A DNA stretch of 15,971 nucleotides from Bacillaceae bacterium UBA7792 (GCA_002480735.1 DLCS01000193.1:1-15971); one strand, 5' to 3'. Numbered from the stretch's first letter, positions 1 to 9,086 are shown. Numbers and translations are program-made. The notes: generated by a model not told the origin, from the sequence alone.

Positions 1-72
1 ACGTAGATCACAACAAAATATAACAGTGCCTTGATAAAAGCCTCGCTGATAAGAGTTAAAGGTGGGAGAACG

Positions 73-1254
73 ATGAGTCGGTTGTTTATGTTTGAGAAGC
101 CCTTGGGGATGAGAGATACGCTACCTGAGCTATACGAAACAAAGAATCAGGTCCGAAGTGCCATAGGGGATGAAATGAGGCGATGGGGTTATCAATTTAT
201 GGAAACTCCTGCTCTAGAATACTATGAAACCGTAGGAACGGCTTCAGCTATATTGGATCAACAGCTTTTTAAATTGCTCGACAGCCAGGGACATACGCTC
301 GTCCTTCGTCCAGATATGACGGCTCCGATTGCCCGGGTCGCCGCTTCAAAGCTGTTAAAGGAAGACCAGCCCTTAAGGCTCGCTTATTCGGCAAGTGTTT
401 TTCGAGCGCAGCAACGTGAGGGCGGCAGACCAGCCGAATTTGAGCAAATTGGAATTGAATCGATTGGGGATGACACCATCAGTGCGGATGGCGAAATTAT
501 TGCCCTCTTGGTTTCTTCCTTAAGAGAAGCAGGGCTCGACCGTTTTCAAATATCGGTTGGGCATATCGGATTCGTTCAAGAACTGTTTCAGCAAATATTG
601 GGGACAGAGGAACGAGCCCATTCATTGACGAGATTTTTATATGAAAAAAATTATGTTGGCTACCGTGAGCACGTCAAGAGCTTAAATTTATCCTCTATTG
701 ATCGCCAGCGGCTACTTGATTTTTTAAAGCTTCGGGGTGGTGTTGAGGTAATCGATTGGGCCCTTGCTTTAATCGAGAATGAAAAGGGGAAAGCAGCGAT
801 CCAGGAGCTAAAGCAGCTTTGGGAGATTGTCGTTGACTACGGTGAAGTGGAGAAGCTGAGATTCGATTTGACGCTCGTCAGTCATATGAGCTACTACACG
901 GGGATTCTTTTTGAAGTGTATGCCGACCAAGTTGGGTTTCCGATTGGAAGCGGAGGAAGGTATAATCTTCTCCTTGAGAAATTCGGGAAATCCTCAGGTG
1001 CAACAGGCTTTGCGCTTCGTCTAGACCGGCTCCTAGAAGCATTGGGTGAGCTGAAAAAGGAGGAGCTGGCACATTGCATATTGTTCAGTGAGGAGCGACG
1101 GCAGGAGGCCTTTCAGCTTGCGAAGGACAAAAGGAGAGCCGGAGTGAAAACGATCGTGCAGGATATCAATGGCGTGAAAAATATCGATCGATTCACAGGA
1201 CAATTTGGTGAGGTCACCTTTTTAGTAGGCAGTGCAGGAAGGGGGTCGTACTGA
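73..1254 (+). CDS. hisZ: ATP phosphoribosyltransferase regulatory subunit HisZ
   Basis: HisZ is a histidyl-tRNA synthetase paralogue that no longer charges tRNA. It binds the short HisG and forms the hetero-octamer that catalyses and feedback-regulates the first step of histidine synthesis. The 393-residue product has the class II synthetase catalytic fold: [11 protein letters not shown] at 78-88, a motif-2-like [11 protein letters not shown] at 110-120 followed by [19 protein letters not shown] at 273-283 and GSGGRYNLL at 292-300. The C-terminal part is short and lacks the synthetase anticodon-binding domain. I chose the ATG at 73 because AAAGGTGGGAG (58-68) lies just upstream; an in-frame TTG at 31 has no ribosome binding site. 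The stop overlaps the hisG start by one base (TGATG), which fits translational coupling. Only 72 bases precede the gene, so the operon promoter lies largely or wholly outside the window. Confidence 0.95.
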   Translation: MSRLFMFEKPLGMRDTLPELYETKNQVRSAIGDEMRRWGYQFMETPALEYYETVGTASAILDQQLFKLLDSQGHTLVLRPDMTAPIARVAASKLLKEDQPLRLAYSASVFRAQQREGGRPAEFEQIGIESIGDDTISADGEIIALLVSSLREAGLDRFQISVGHIGFVQELFQQILGTEERAHSLTRFLYEKNYVGYREHVKSLNLSSIDRQRLLDFLKLRGGVEVIDWALALIENEKGKAAIQELKQLWEIVVDYGEVEKLRFDLTLVSHMSYYTGILFEVYADQVGFPIGSGGRYNLLLEKFGKSSGATGFALRLDRLLEALGELKKEELAHCILFSEERRQEAFQLAKDKRRAGVKTIVQDINGVKNIDRFTGQFGEVTFLVGSAGRGSY

Positions 1255-1904
1255 TGGAGGATTTGATCACGATTGCGATGCCGAAGGGGCGGATTTTTGA
1301 AGAGGCGGCAGAGCTTTTGCGTGAAGCGGGCTTTCGCCTCCCGCCTGAATTTGAAGATTCCAGGAAGCTGATTATTGATGTCGAGGAGGAGCGGTTTCGC
1401 TTTATTTTGGCTAAGCCGATGGATGTTCCTACCTATGTAGAGCACGGGGTCGCCGATTTGGGTATTTCCGGCAAGGACGTTCTCTTGGAGGAAGAGCGAG
1501 ATGTGTACGAATTGCTAGATTTGAAGATTAGTGATTGCTATCTTGCGGTGGCTGGCCTTCCGCGTACAAAAATGAACGATGTCGCCCCAAAGGTGGCAAC
1601 GAAATATCCCAATGTTGCGGCTCGCTTTTTTAGAGAGCAGGGGGAGCAGGTTGAAATAATTAAGCTGAATGGCTCGATTGAGCTAGCGCCCTTGATTGGC
1701 CTATCCGATCGAATCGTCGATATTGTTTCCACTGGAAGGACCTTAGTGGAGAATGGGTTGGTGGAATATGAACGAATTGTCGATATCACATCGCGTCTTA
1801 TCGTCAATCCAGTCAGTTATCGGATGAAGGATGCACGAATTCATGAGCTTGTAGAAAAGTTGACGGATGTAATCGAAAATAAGTTGGCTTTAGACCGATT
1901 GTGA
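1254..1904 (+). CDS. hisG: ATP phosphoribosyltransferase, short form (HisG)
   Basis: HisG condenses ATP with PRPP to give phosphoribosyl-ATP, the committed step of histidine synthesis in the cytoplasm. The 216-residue length is that of the short form, which lacks the C-terminal allosteric domain and depends on HisZ, encoded directly upstream. Recognisable segments are [11 protein letters not shown] (8-18), [10 protein letters not shown] (70-79) and the PRPP-binding stretch [14 protein letters not shown] (156-169). The ATG at 1254 shares its A with the hisZ stop and follows AGGAAGGGGG (1236-1245). The next gene, hisD, starts 12 bases after the stop. I see nothing unusual in the protein. Confidence 0.96.
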   Translation: MEDLITIAMPKGRIFEEAAELLREAGFRLPPEFEDSRKLIIDVEEERFRFILAKPMDVPTYVEHGVADLGISGKDVLLEEERDVYELLDLKISDCYLAVAGLPRTKMNDVAPKVATKYPNVAARFFREQGEQVEIIKLNGSIELAPLIGLSDRIVDIVSTGRTLVENGLVEYERIVDITSRLIVNPVSYRMKDARIHELVEKLTDVIENKLALDRL

Positions 1905-1916
1905 GGATGAGAAAAG

Positions 1917-3182
1917 ATGAAGATACAGAGAATTTCTGATGCTCTCTCGATTAAAAGAACGGTGGATGGTGGCACGAATGAGCAGCTTTTAGCGGTGAAA
2001 GCGATTGTTGAAAATGTCAAGCTGGATGGAGATGCGGCAGTCAAGAGATATACAGAGCGGTTTGATGGAGTGGTTCTGGATTCTTTGCTCGTGACGCTTG
2101 ATGAAATTGATGAAGCCTATGCGGATATGGAGGATGAGATGCTGGCGATCATCCAGGAGGCCGCTAGCAATATTCGATCCTATCATGAACAGCAGCTTCG
2201 TCCTTCCTGGATGACAACCGCGGAAAACGGGACGATTCTTGGGCAGAAGGTAACGCCTCTTGACTCTGTTGGGGTGTATGTTCCTGGGGGAACAGCAGCC
2301 TACCCGTCATCCGTGCTGATGAATGTCATTCCAGCACAAGTAGCAGGGGTGGAACGAATTGTCATGGTTTCCCCGCCTGGTAAAAATGGGAAAGTTCCTG
2401 CGGCCGTCCTTGTGGCGGCTGACATGGCAGGGGTGAAGGAGATCTATAAGGTTGGCGGAGCTCAGGCCATTGCCGCCCTTGCCTATGGAACGGAAACGAT
2501 TAAGCCGGTTGATAAAATAACGGGGCCGGGGAATATTTATGTCGCTCTAGCTAAACGTGAGGTTTACGGGGATGTAGACATTGATATGATTGCAGGGCCA
2601 AGTGAGATTGCGATATTAGCAGATTCCACGGCAAGAGCGAATGAGGTGGCGGCTGATCTACTCTCTCAAGCGGAGCATGATGAAAGAGCCTGCAGTGTGC
2701 TTGTGACAACATGTGAGGAACTGGCGCAAAAGGTGTTAGTTGAAGTGGAACGACAGCTGGTTGAGCTGCCACGCAGGGATATTGCCGCCAAAGCAATCGA
2801 AAATTTCGGTGCCATTTATATTGCCGCCGATTTGAATGAGGCCGTAGAGACCATCAATCAAATCGCACCAGAGCATTTGGAAATTATCACGGAAAACCCA
2901 ATGGAGCTGTTAGGAAGAATTCGACATGCAGGGGCTATTTTTATCGGGCGCTACAGCTCAGAGCCAGTCGGCGACTATTTTGCCGGTACCAACCATGTGC
3001 TACCAACAAATGGCACGACTCGCTTCTCAAGTCCACTTAGCGTAGAGGACTTTCAAAAAAAATCGAGTGTCATTGTTTATAGTGAAGCGGCTTTCAAGGA
3101 AAACGGAAAAAAAATCGCCGCCTTCGCACGTCTCGAAGGCCTCGAAGCCCACGCCCGCGCCATCGAAGCCCGCTTTAAATAA
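1917..3182 (+). CDS. hisD: Histidinol dehydrogenase HisD
   Basis: HisD is a zinc enzyme that performs the last two steps of the pathway, oxidising L-histidinol to L-histidine with two NAD+. The product is 421 residues, normal for the family. By comparison with the well-studied E. coli enzyme, the zinc ligands are Q251 and H254 (SQAEHDE), D353 (GDYFAGTNH) and H412 ([11 protein letters not shown]). E319-H320 (APEHLEI) are the catalytic pair, and E407 and H360 complete the substrate pocket. [15 protein letters not shown] (122-136) and [16 protein letters not shown] (178-193) are also diagnostic. The start at 1917 follows GAGGATGA. The last 20 sense codons before Phe-Lys-stop (3114-3173) are strikingly rich in C-ending codons (15 of 20), unlike the rest of the gene. 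A 56-bp repeat follows the stop after three bases. Confidence 0.97.
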   Translation: MKIQRISDALSIKRTVDGGTNEQLLAVKAIVENVKLDGDAAVKRYTERFDGVVLDSLLVTLDEIDEAYADMEDEMLAIIQEAASNIRSYHEQQLRPSWMTTAENGTILGQKVTPLDSVGVYVPGGTAAYPSSVLMNVIPAQVAGVERIVMVSPPGKNGKVPAAVLVAADMAGVKEIYKVGGAQAIAALAYGTETIKPVDKITGPGNIYVALAKREVYGDVDIDMIAGPSEIAILADSTARANEVAADLLSQAEHDERACSVLVTTCEELAQKVLVEVERQLVELPRRDIAAKAIENFGAIYIAADLNEAVETINQIAPEHLEIITENPMELLGRIRHAGAIFIGRYSSEPVGDYFAGTNHVLPTNGTTRFSSPLSVEDFQKKSSVIVYSEAAFKENGKKIAAFARLEGLEAHARAIEARFK

Positions 3183-3185
3183 GAT

Positions 3186-3241
3186 CGGTACCTGGTACCG
3201 CCCGTGGACAAATGGGTGAAAATGTCCGTGTGGAGTGGACA
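3186..3241 (+). repeat. Composite palindromic repeat, copy A (hisD/hisB gap)
   Basis: This 56-bp element consists of the palindrome CGGTACC-T-GGTACCG (3186-3200), three bases, GTGGACA (3204-3210), 12 bases, TGTCC (3223-3227), 7 bases, and GTGGACA (3235-3241). A second copy of exactly the same length and internal spacing lies inverted at 6655-6710. The central TGTCC can pair with either flanking GGACA, giving two mutually exclusive hairpins. It fills most of the 95-bp gap inside an otherwise tightly packed operon and would be present in the his mRNA. There is no U-tract, so it is not a standard terminator. It resembles REP/BIME-like intergenic elements, but I cannot assign a family. Confidence 0.85.
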
Positions 3242-3277
3242 GTAAATATATTTCCTTATTGTGGGAGGATGAAGAAG

Positions 3278-3865
3278 ATGAATAGGACCTCAAGGATTGC
3301 AAGGAAAACGAATGAAACGAATATTGAGTTAGCGCTGAATATTGATGGAGAGGGGAAGGCGACGCTTGAAACAGGTGTCCCCTTTATGACCCATATGCTC
3401 GATCTATTTGCCAAGCATGGACAGTTTGACTTAAACATTACTGCAAATGGGGACACGGAGATAGATGCTCATCATACGACAGAGGATATCGGCATCTGTC
3501 TGGGACAGGTGTTAAAGGAAGCGTTAGGGGACAAAAAAGGCATCAAGCGCTATGGAAATGCCTTCGTCCCAATGGATGAAGCACTGGCGCAGGTGGTCGT
3601 GGATTTAAGCAATCGTCCCCATCTTGAAATTCGGGCCGAGTTTCCGAGTCAGAAGGTTGGCGATTTCGACACCGAGCTTGTTCATGAATTTCTCTGGAAG
3701 CTTGCTTTAGAAGCCAGGATGAATTTGCACATCATCGTCCATTATGGAAAAAATACGCATCACATCATTGAGGCGATTTTTAAAGCGTTAGGTCGTGCAC
3801 TTGATGAAGCAACAACGATTGATCCACGAATCAAAGGAATCCCTTCGACGAAGGGGATGTTATAG
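3278..3865 (+). CDS. hisB: Imidazoleglycerol-phosphate dehydratase HisB
   Basis: HisB is a manganese-dependent enzyme that dehydrates imidazole glycerol phosphate to imidazole acetol phosphate. The 195-residue product is the monofunctional dehydratase without the histidinol-phosphatase domain found in enterobacteria. The metal-binding histidine/glutamate clusters are HHTTED (65-70), HEFLW (136-140) and [10 protein letters not shown] (160-169), and the C terminus ends in the typical STKGML. The frame is open from 3212, but that part is only the downstream half of the repeat. GGGAGG (3263-3268) abuts an ATG at 3269 and lies nine bases before the ATG at 3278, so I take 3278 as the start. The stop is followed immediately by the hisH ATG. 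Confidence 0.95.
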   Translation: MNRTSRIARKTNETNIELALNIDGEGKATLETGVPFMTHMLDLFAKHGQFDLNITANGDTEIDAHHTTEDIGICLGQVLKEALGDKKGIKRYGNAFVPMDEALAQVVVDLSNRPHLEIRAEFPSQKVGDFDTELVHEFLWKLALEARMNLHIIVHYGKNTHHIIEAIFKALGRALDEATTIDPRIKGIPSTKGML

Positions 3866-4513
3866 ATGATTGGCATTATTGATTACGGGATGGGAAATTT
3901 ATTCAGTGTCAGTAAAGCACTTGAAAGATTGGGAGCGGAGTATTTTATCTCTGAAAAAATAGATGAGCTTTTCCAAGCAGACGCCCTTATTTTACCAGGG
4001 GTTGGCTCCTTCAAGGATGCGATGGTACGTCTCAATCAGACGGGCCTGGCAGGGATGATAAGAGAGTTTGTGCAAACAGAGAAACCATTACTCGGAATTT
4101 GCCTCGGGATGCAGCTCTTATTTGAACAAAGCGAGGAAAATGGGCAAACAAAAGGGTTGGGGCTTCTACCTGGGGAAGTGATCCGTTTTCCTAGAGATGG
4201 GTTTAAAGTACCACATATGGGATGGAACAGACTCCGATTTGCCAATCGAGATGAAATCCTATCCAAAATCAAGGAAGAACATGTTTACTTCGTCCATTCC
4301 TATTATGTGAAGACGGAATCAAGCGATGCTGTGATTGCAAGTAGCCGATATGGGGTTGACGTACCCGCCATTGTTGGACAAAACCAGATATACGGAATGC
4401 AATTTCATCCGGAAAAAAGTGGAGAGCTTGGCATGCAGCTTCTCTTCAATTTTATAAAGCTCACAAACGAAAGGAGGCGATCACGTGACATTTACCATTT
4501 ATCCAGCCATTGA
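3866..4513 (+). CDS. hisH: Imidazole glycerol phosphate synthase glutaminase subunit HisH
   Basis: HisH is a class I glutamine amidotransferase that hydrolyses glutamine and passes ammonia through the HisF barrel. The product is 215 residues. The catalytic triad is C79 in [12 protein letters not shown] with H181 and E183 in [17 protein letters not shown] (44-53) forms the oxyanion region. The ATG touches the hisB stop, with AAGGGG (3851-3856) nine bases upstream. The 3' end overlaps hisA by 29 bases. The last 15 or so residues ([15 protein letters not shown]) are read through the hisA ribosome binding site and first codons, so this tail is probably a by-product of the overlap rather than a functional extension. 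Confidence 0.96.
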   Translation: MIGIIDYGMGNLFSVSKALERLGAEYFISEKIDELFQADALILPGVGSFKDAMVRLNQTGLAGMIREFVQTEKPLLGICLGMQLLFEQSEENGQTKGLGLLPGEVIRFPRDGFKVPHMGWNRLRFANRDEILSKIKEEHVYFVHSYYVKTESSDAVIASSRYGVDVPAIVGQNQIYGMQFHPEKSGELGMQLLFNFIKLTNERRRSRDIYHLSSH

Positions 4514-5216
4514 TATGCGGGGTGGGCAGTGCGTTAGGCTTCTTCAAGGAAATTATGATAAAGAGACCGTATACGGGGATTCCCCTTTTCACATGGCGCA
4601 AAAATTTACTGATGAAGGGGCGGTATGGATCCATATGGTTGATTTAGACGGGGCTAAGGACGGGAAACGTGTGAATGATTCCTTTGTTCTGGAGGCAGCG
4701 CAGAAATTGGACGTGAAGGTCCAAATCGGTGGAGGAATCCGAACGGAAGCGGATATTTATCATTACTTAGAAAATGGTGTGGACCGCGTCATTATCGGTA
4801 GCATCGCCATTACGAATCCAGGCTTTGCAAGCGAAATGATCAAAAAATATGGAAAGCAAATCGCCATTGGCATCGATGCGAAAAACGGCTTTGTGGCCAC
4901 ACATGGCTGGCTGAACACGTCCGAAATCAAAGCCATCGAACTCGGAAAACGCTTCGCTGTTGCGGGGGCAGAAACGTTTATTTTTACCGATATCGCAACG
5001 GATGGAATGCTGTCAGGGCCGAATCTTGATGCGATTGCGGAAATGGCGTTAGTAACCGGGAAAGAAGTGATCGCTTCTGGAGGAGTAAGCGAGCTCGCTG
5101 ATTTGGCCGCATTAAAGAAGCTCGAATCCAGTGGCGTTCGCGGGGCAATTGTAGGAAAGGCCATCTACGAGAAAAGATTTACGGTTCGGGAAGCTTTGTT
5201 AGAGGTGGGGAAGTAG
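4485..5216 (+). CDS. hisA: ProFAR isomerase HisA
   Basis: HisA is a (beta-alpha)8-barrel isomerase that converts ProFAR to PRFAR by an Amadori rearrangement. The 243-residue product has the two family catalytic aspartates, D10 ([10 protein letters not shown]) and D131 (IGIDAKNG). The phosphate-binding loops are IGGGIRT (81-87) and ASGGVSE, and [14 protein letters not shown] lies at 167-180. The start is GTG at 4485, seven bases after a perfect AAGGAGG (4471-4477), which lies inside hisH. The related barrel enzyme hisF begins one base after the stop. Confidence 0.96.
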   Translation: MTFTIYPAIDMRGGQCVRLLQGNYDKETVYGDSPFHMAQKFTDEGAVWIHMVDLDGAKDGKRVNDSFVLEAAQKLDVKVQIGGGIRTEADIYHYLENGVDRVIIGSIAITNPGFASEMIKKYGKQIAIGIDAKNGFVATHGWLNTSEIKAIELGKRFAVAGAETFIFTDIATDGMLSGPNLDAIAEMALVTGKEVIASGGVSELADLAALKKLESSGVRGAIVGKAIYEKRFTVREALLEVGK

Positions 5217-5217
5217 A

Positions 5218-5976
5218 ATGTTAACAAAACGTATTATCCCTTGTCTAGATGTAAAGGATGGTCGGGTTGTCAAAGGAGTTCAGTTTGTTGAGCTGCGTGA
5301 TGCGGGAGACCCGGTCGAACTTGCTCGTTTTTATGATCAGCAAGGAGCAGATGAGCTTGTATTTCTTGATATCTCCGCTTCTGTGGAGGGGAGAAAAACC
5401 ATGGTGGAGGTCGTCAAGGCGGTGGCCTCAGAGCTTGCCATTCCCTTTACCGTTGGTGGGGGAATTAACTCCCTGGAGGATATGAAACGGATTCTGCGCG
5501 CAGGGGCTGATAAGGTTTCGTTGAATACCGCAGCGGTTAACAAGCCTGAGTTAATTGCGGAAGGGTCTAGTTTTTTTGGTGCCCAGTGTATGGTGGTCGC
5601 CATCGACGCTAAGTATGATGAGGAGCTTGGATCATGGAGGGTCTATACCCACGGGGGAAAAACAGCCACGCAATATGAAGTGATTGATTGGGCGAAGGAA
5701 GCGGTCCGACTAGGAGCCGGAGAGATTTTATTAACAAGCATGGATCGGGATGGGGAGAAGAATGGCTTTGACCTAGCTCTAACAAAAGCAGTCAGTGAAG
5801 CGGTGTCCGTTCCAGTGATCGCATCAGGTGGAGCTGGAAATGCTGAGCATTTTGTCGAGGCGTTTTTAGAAGGAAAGGCAGATGCAGCTCTTGCTGCCTC
5901 TATTTTTCACTATAAAGAAACATCCGTTGCTGAAGTGAAGGCCTATTTGAAGAACAAAGGTGTGAATGTCCGATGA
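5218..5976 (+). CDS. hisF: Imidazole glycerol phosphate synthase cyclase subunit HisF
   Basis: HisF is the cyclase half of IGP synthase. It uses ammonia from HisH to convert PRFAR to imidazole glycerol phosphate and AICAR, the latter feeding purine synthesis. The 252-residue barrel has the catalytic aspartates D11 (IPCLDVKDG) and D130 (VVAIDAKYD). FTVGGGINS and IASGGAGN are the phosphate-binding loops. The ATG lies one base after the hisA stop, behind GAGGTGGGGAAG (5201-5212). The stop overlaps the hisI start as ATGA. Confidence 0.97.
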   Translation: MLTKRIIPCLDVKDGRVVKGVQFVELRDAGDPVELARFYDQQGADELVFLDISASVEGRKTMVEVVKAVASELAIPFTVGGGINSLEDMKRILRAGADKVSLNTAAVNKPELIAEGSSFFGAQCMVVAIDAKYDEELGSWRVYTHGGKTATQYEVIDWAKEAVRLGAGEILLTSMDRDGEKNGFDLALTKAVSEAVSVPVIASGGAGNAEHFVEAFLEGKADAALAASIFHYKETSVAEVKAYLKNKGVNVR

Positions 5977-6617
5977 ATATCGATGATTTGAAATTTGATG
6001 AGAAGGGTTTGATACCTACGATTGTGCAGGATGCGGGCACTTTAGAGGTACTGACCCTTGCCTATATGAACAAGGAGTCGCTAGAAAAATCTCTTGAAAC
6101 AGGAGAAACCTGGTTTTTTAGCCGGTCTCGTCAGGAGCTTTGGCATAAAGGCGAAACAAGCGGGAACACGCAAAGAATTACAGACATCAAGTTCGACTGT
6201 GACAAGGATGCCCTTGTTGTTCTCGTGGTTCCTTCTGGGCCCGCCTGCCATCTTGGGACCAAGAGCTGTTTCGATGAACGGTTATATGATGATGCTCGTG
6301 AAACTTCAACTTTAGCTGAGTATCAAATTTTGCATTCGCTTCAACGGGTGATTAAAGAGCGTGAGAAAGAGCGGCCACAAGGGGCCTACACGACCTACTT
6401 ATTCGAAAAAGGTGTCGATAAAATCTTGAAAAAGGTCGGCGAAGAGGCCTCTGAAGTCATCATTGCGGCAAAAAATCGTGATACCGAGGAACTCAAATGG
6501 GAGGCAGCGGATCTTTTGTATCATCTGCTCGTGCTGCTTGAGGAGCAAAAGCTACCATTCTCTGATGTACTTAAAGTATTAAACAAGCGTCACCAATCCC
6601 ATGACACAAAAAAATAG
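5973..6617 (+). CDS. hisI: Bifunctional phosphoribosyl-AMP cyclohydrolase / phosphoribosyl-ATP pyrophosphatase
   Basis: This fused enzyme catalyses steps two and three of the pathway. The N-terminal cyclohydrolase domain (about 1-110) has the metal ligands D75-C76-D77 (KFDCDKD) and C92-H93...C99 ([10 protein letters not shown]). The C-terminal pyrophosphatase domain (about 118-205) has the all-alpha nucleotide-pyrophosphohydrolase motif [15 protein letters not shown] (154-168) and [15 protein letters not shown] (177-191). At 214 residues it is the usual two-domain form, called hisI or hisIE. It is translationally coupled to hisF by an ATGA overlap. It is the last gene of the his operon; a terminator hairpin starts at the last base of its stop codon. 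Confidence 0.96.
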   Translation: MNIDDLKFDEKGLIPTIVQDAGTLEVLTLAYMNKESLEKSLETGETWFFSRSRQELWHKGETSGNTQRITDIKFDCDKDALVVLVVPSGPACHLGTKSCFDERLYDDARETSTLAEYQILHSLQRVIKEREKERPQGAYTTYLFEKGVDKILKKVGEEASEVIIAAKNRDTEELKWEAADLLYHLLVLLEEQKLPFSDVLKVLNKRHQSHDTKK

Positions 6618-6642
6618 TACCTGAACCATTCAGGTGCTTTTT
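6617..6642 (+). terminator. Intrinsic terminator of the his operon
   Basis: The arms GTACCTGAA and TTCAGGTGC form nine pairs (one G-T) around a CCA loop, followed by TTTTT (6638-6642). The first stem base is the last base of the hisI stop codon, so the operon ends very abruptly. Confidence 0.9.
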
Positions 6643-6654
6643 ATTTGCAGTAAG

Positions 6655-6710
6655 TGTCCACCCTGGATGGACAAATTTGCAGAAATGTCCACCGGCGGTA
6701 CCTGGTACCG
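6655..6710 (-). repeat. Composite palindromic repeat, copy B (after the his operon)
   Basis: This is an inverted copy of the element at 3186-3241. Read on the minus strand it has CGGTACC-A-GGTACCG, three bases, GTGGACA, 12 bases, TGTCC, 7 bases, GTGGACA, again 56 bp in total. By hand alignment the defined boxes and the three-base linker agree at 35 of 37 positions, while the two spacers agree at only 6 of 19. In plus orientation TGTCCA (6655-6660) and TGGACA (6668-6673) make a perfect 6-bp hairpin. TGGACA can instead pair with TGTCCA at 6686-6691. Confidence 0.85.
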
Positions 6711-6712
6711 GC

Positions 6713-6728
6713 TAATAGGTACCTATTA
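6713..6728. repeat. 16-bp perfect palindrome next to repeat copy B
   Basis: TAATAGGTACCTATTA is a perfect palindrome two bases beyond copy B and shares its GGTACC core. Copy A has no equivalent. It also lies just upstream of the extended -10 promoter for the TPR gene, so it could be an operator or simply part of the repeat cluster. Confidence 0.6.
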
Positions 6729-6743
6729 ATCAAGGGGGATTTG

Positions 6744-6752
6744 TGGTATACT
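6744..6752 (+). promoter_or_regulatory. Extended -10 promoter for the TPR gene
   Basis: TG-G-TATACT gives a good extended -10 with TATACT at 6747-6752. The -35 region 17 bp upstream (TATTAA, 6724-6729) is poor and lies in the palindrome. Transcription would begin near 6759, with a leader of about 27 bases before the start codon. Confidence 0.55.
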
Positions 6753-6785
6753 TCTTGGGTATATCTTGAGATGATGGAGGATTTC

Positions 6786-7787
6786 ATGAGTAAAGACTCT
6801 AAAGCAACAAAGAATCGAACAGGGATGTTATTATCATTTACCCCGACTGGTGAGTATTATTTTACAAAGGGTTTAAAGGCTTACCAGCGTCGGGATTATC
6901 ATAAAGCAATGAAGTATTTGAAGCGTGCGATGCAGCTTGAGCCGGGCGAGCCGATGATTGCCTGTCAGCTGGCTATCGTTTTGTCTGAAAATGGACAGTA
7001 TAAGGAAGCGAATCACCTGCTTCACACCATTCTTGAGGAATGGGATGAGGATATGGTGGAATGCCATTATTTCCTCGCTAACAATTATGCACATCTTGGA
7101 TTGTTTAAGGATGCGTATCATCATGCGGAGCTCTATATGGAGCTTGAAACGGATGGAGAGTTTATCGAGGATGCAGAGGATCTTCTTGATTTGTTAACCC
7201 TTGAGGCGGAGGATTTAGAGGTTGATCTATATGAGGACGATGATCTAATTTCGCGGCAGGAGGAAGCAAGAGAGCTTCTAGAATCTGGTGATTTTCCAGA
7301 GGCAGTCGAGCTTCTTGAGGGGGTCATTAAGGATTTTCCAGAATACTGGTCGGCCTACAATAATTTAGCATTAGCATACTATTATTTAGGTGAGTATGCG
7401 AAAGCCGACGAACTCCTAGATGAGGTTCTCGAAAAAAATCCAGGCAATCTTCATGCCCTTTGCAATAAGGTGATTTTCGCCTTTTACGAAAAGGATTGGA
7501 AGACGGTCAAGACTCTAAAGGAAGTCCTTTTAAAGATTATGCCTTTATCTGTCGAGCATCAATTTAAGCTTGGTACAACCTTTGCCCTATTGGGAGAATA
7601 TGAGATGGCCTATTCCTGGCTTAAAAAGCTTTACAAACAAGGCTTTGAAGGAGATGGAGCATTTTATTATTGGCTCGCCTCCTCTGCTTACCATACCGGA
7701 AGACAGCAAACGGCTGAAAAAAGCTGGCAAAGGGTCATTCAATTAAATCCGGAAAAAGAAGGGCAGGAGCCTTGGAAGGAAAAATAG
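6786..7787 (+). CDS. Tetratricopeptide-repeat protein (YvcD-like)
   Basis: The 333-residue product is built from helix-turn-helix TPR units. Clear ones are at about 22-55 (YYFTKGLKAYQRRDYHKAMK), 56-90, 91-124, 162-190 (LESGDFPEAVELLEGVI), 191-222 (YNNLALAYYYLGEYAKADEL) and 255-322. An acidic linker (about 125-160) separates the front and back repeats. There is no signal peptide or membrane segment, so it is probably a cytoplasmic scaffold; the partner is unknown. In Bacillus subtilis a TPR protein, YvcD, sits between the his operon and trxB, which supports the name. The frame stays open upstream to 6654, but that part is repeat copy B and promoter. GGAGG (6776-6780) five bases before the ATG at 6786 decides the start. 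Confidence 0.85.
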   Translation: MSKDSKATKNRTGMLLSFTPTGEYYFTKGLKAYQRRDYHKAMKYLKRAMQLEPGEPMIACQLAIVLSENGQYKEANHLLHTILEEWDEDMVECHYFLANNYAHLGLFKDAYHHAELYMELETDGEFIEDAEDLLDLLTLEAEDLEVDLYEDDDLISRQEEARELLESGDFPEAVELLEGVIKDFPEYWSAYNNLALAYYYLGEYAKADELLDEVLEKNPGNLHALCNKVIFAFYEKDWKTVKTLKEVLLKIMPLSVEHQFKLGTTFALLGEYEMAYSWLKKLYKQGFEGDGAFYYWLASSAYHTGRQQTAEKSWQRVIQLNPEKEGQEPWKEK

Positions 7788-7865
7788 GTTTGTCTCTTCT
7801 GCGAATGTAGCCAACAAACCCAATCCTAAAAATGGCTAGCAATGTACCCAAATATTATTATTGTG

Positions 7866-7904
7866 AGCAAATACTTGGACTATATGACTATTGTTTTATA
7901 GGAT
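7866..7904 (+). promoter_or_regulatory. trxB promoter with an Spx-type AGCA element
   Basis: AGCA (7866-7869), five bases, TTGGAC (7875-7880), an 18-bp spacer and TAGGAT (7899-7904) form a plausible sigma-A promoter starting near 7911. In B. subtilis, Spx with RNA polymerase recognises an AGCA-type element just upstream of the -35 at trxA and trxB, with this geometry. The -10 match is moderate. Confidence 0.55.
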
Positions 7905-7933
7905 ATGAGTAGTTGGGGAATAGTATTCATTAG

Positions 7934-8911
<978 letters not shown>

Positions 8912-8913
8912 GA

Positions 8914-8947
8914 AGAGTCGTACTCTAAGGTACGGCTTTCCTTTTTG
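8914..8947 (+). terminator. Intrinsic terminator after trxB
   Basis: AGTCGTAC (8916-8923) pairs with GTACGGCT (8930-8937), with one G-T pair, around the loop TCTAAG. The stem is extendable by A-T/G-T pairs and is followed by TTTCCTTTTT. It starts three bases after the trxB stop. Confidence 0.8.
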
Positions 8948-9005
8948 GTGTCAAATAATTTACCATTAGCGGAAAAGCTTAACAAAAAGTCATTGCGTTT
9001 TAACT

Positions 9006-9042
9006 CTTCTGTAACAGAAGTGAAATAAAAATCCGTTATGAT
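9006..9042 (+). promoter_or_regulatory. 15-bp palindrome with WalR-like half sites and a possible -10
   Basis: CTTCTGT-A-ACAGAAG (9006-9020) is a perfect palindrome. It overlaps TGTAAC-N5-TGAAAT (9010-9026), one mismatch from the WalR consensus TGTWAH-N5-TGTWAH. TATGAT (9037-9042) could be a -10, but no good -35 lies 16-18 bp upstream, so a promoter here would need an activator. A start near 9049 would give a transcript of about 65 bases ending at the terminator at 9087-9113. Confidence 0.3.
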
Positions 9043-9086
9043 AAGAGTAGAAATTGACCCCCTTTTAAAATATATAGACTTGGACG

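Noticed and set aside
1..72. T-box or other riboswitch before hisZ
   Set aside because: Only 72 bases of leader are visible. I see no T-box core, no terminator hairpin and no convincing promoter.
4469..4513. hisH C-terminal tail as a functional extension
   Set aside because: These codons coincide with the hisA ribosome binding site and first codons, so the sequence is explained by the overlap.
4763..5164. Long antisense open frame across hisA, and similar ones across other genes
   Set aside because: It mirrors the codon structure of hisA, has no ribosome binding site and shows no recognisable domain.
7787..7820. Hairpin GGTTTGT/ACAAACC after the TPR gene as a terminator
   Set aside because: The arms are exact but the loop is 20 bases and no U-tract follows; too weak to call.
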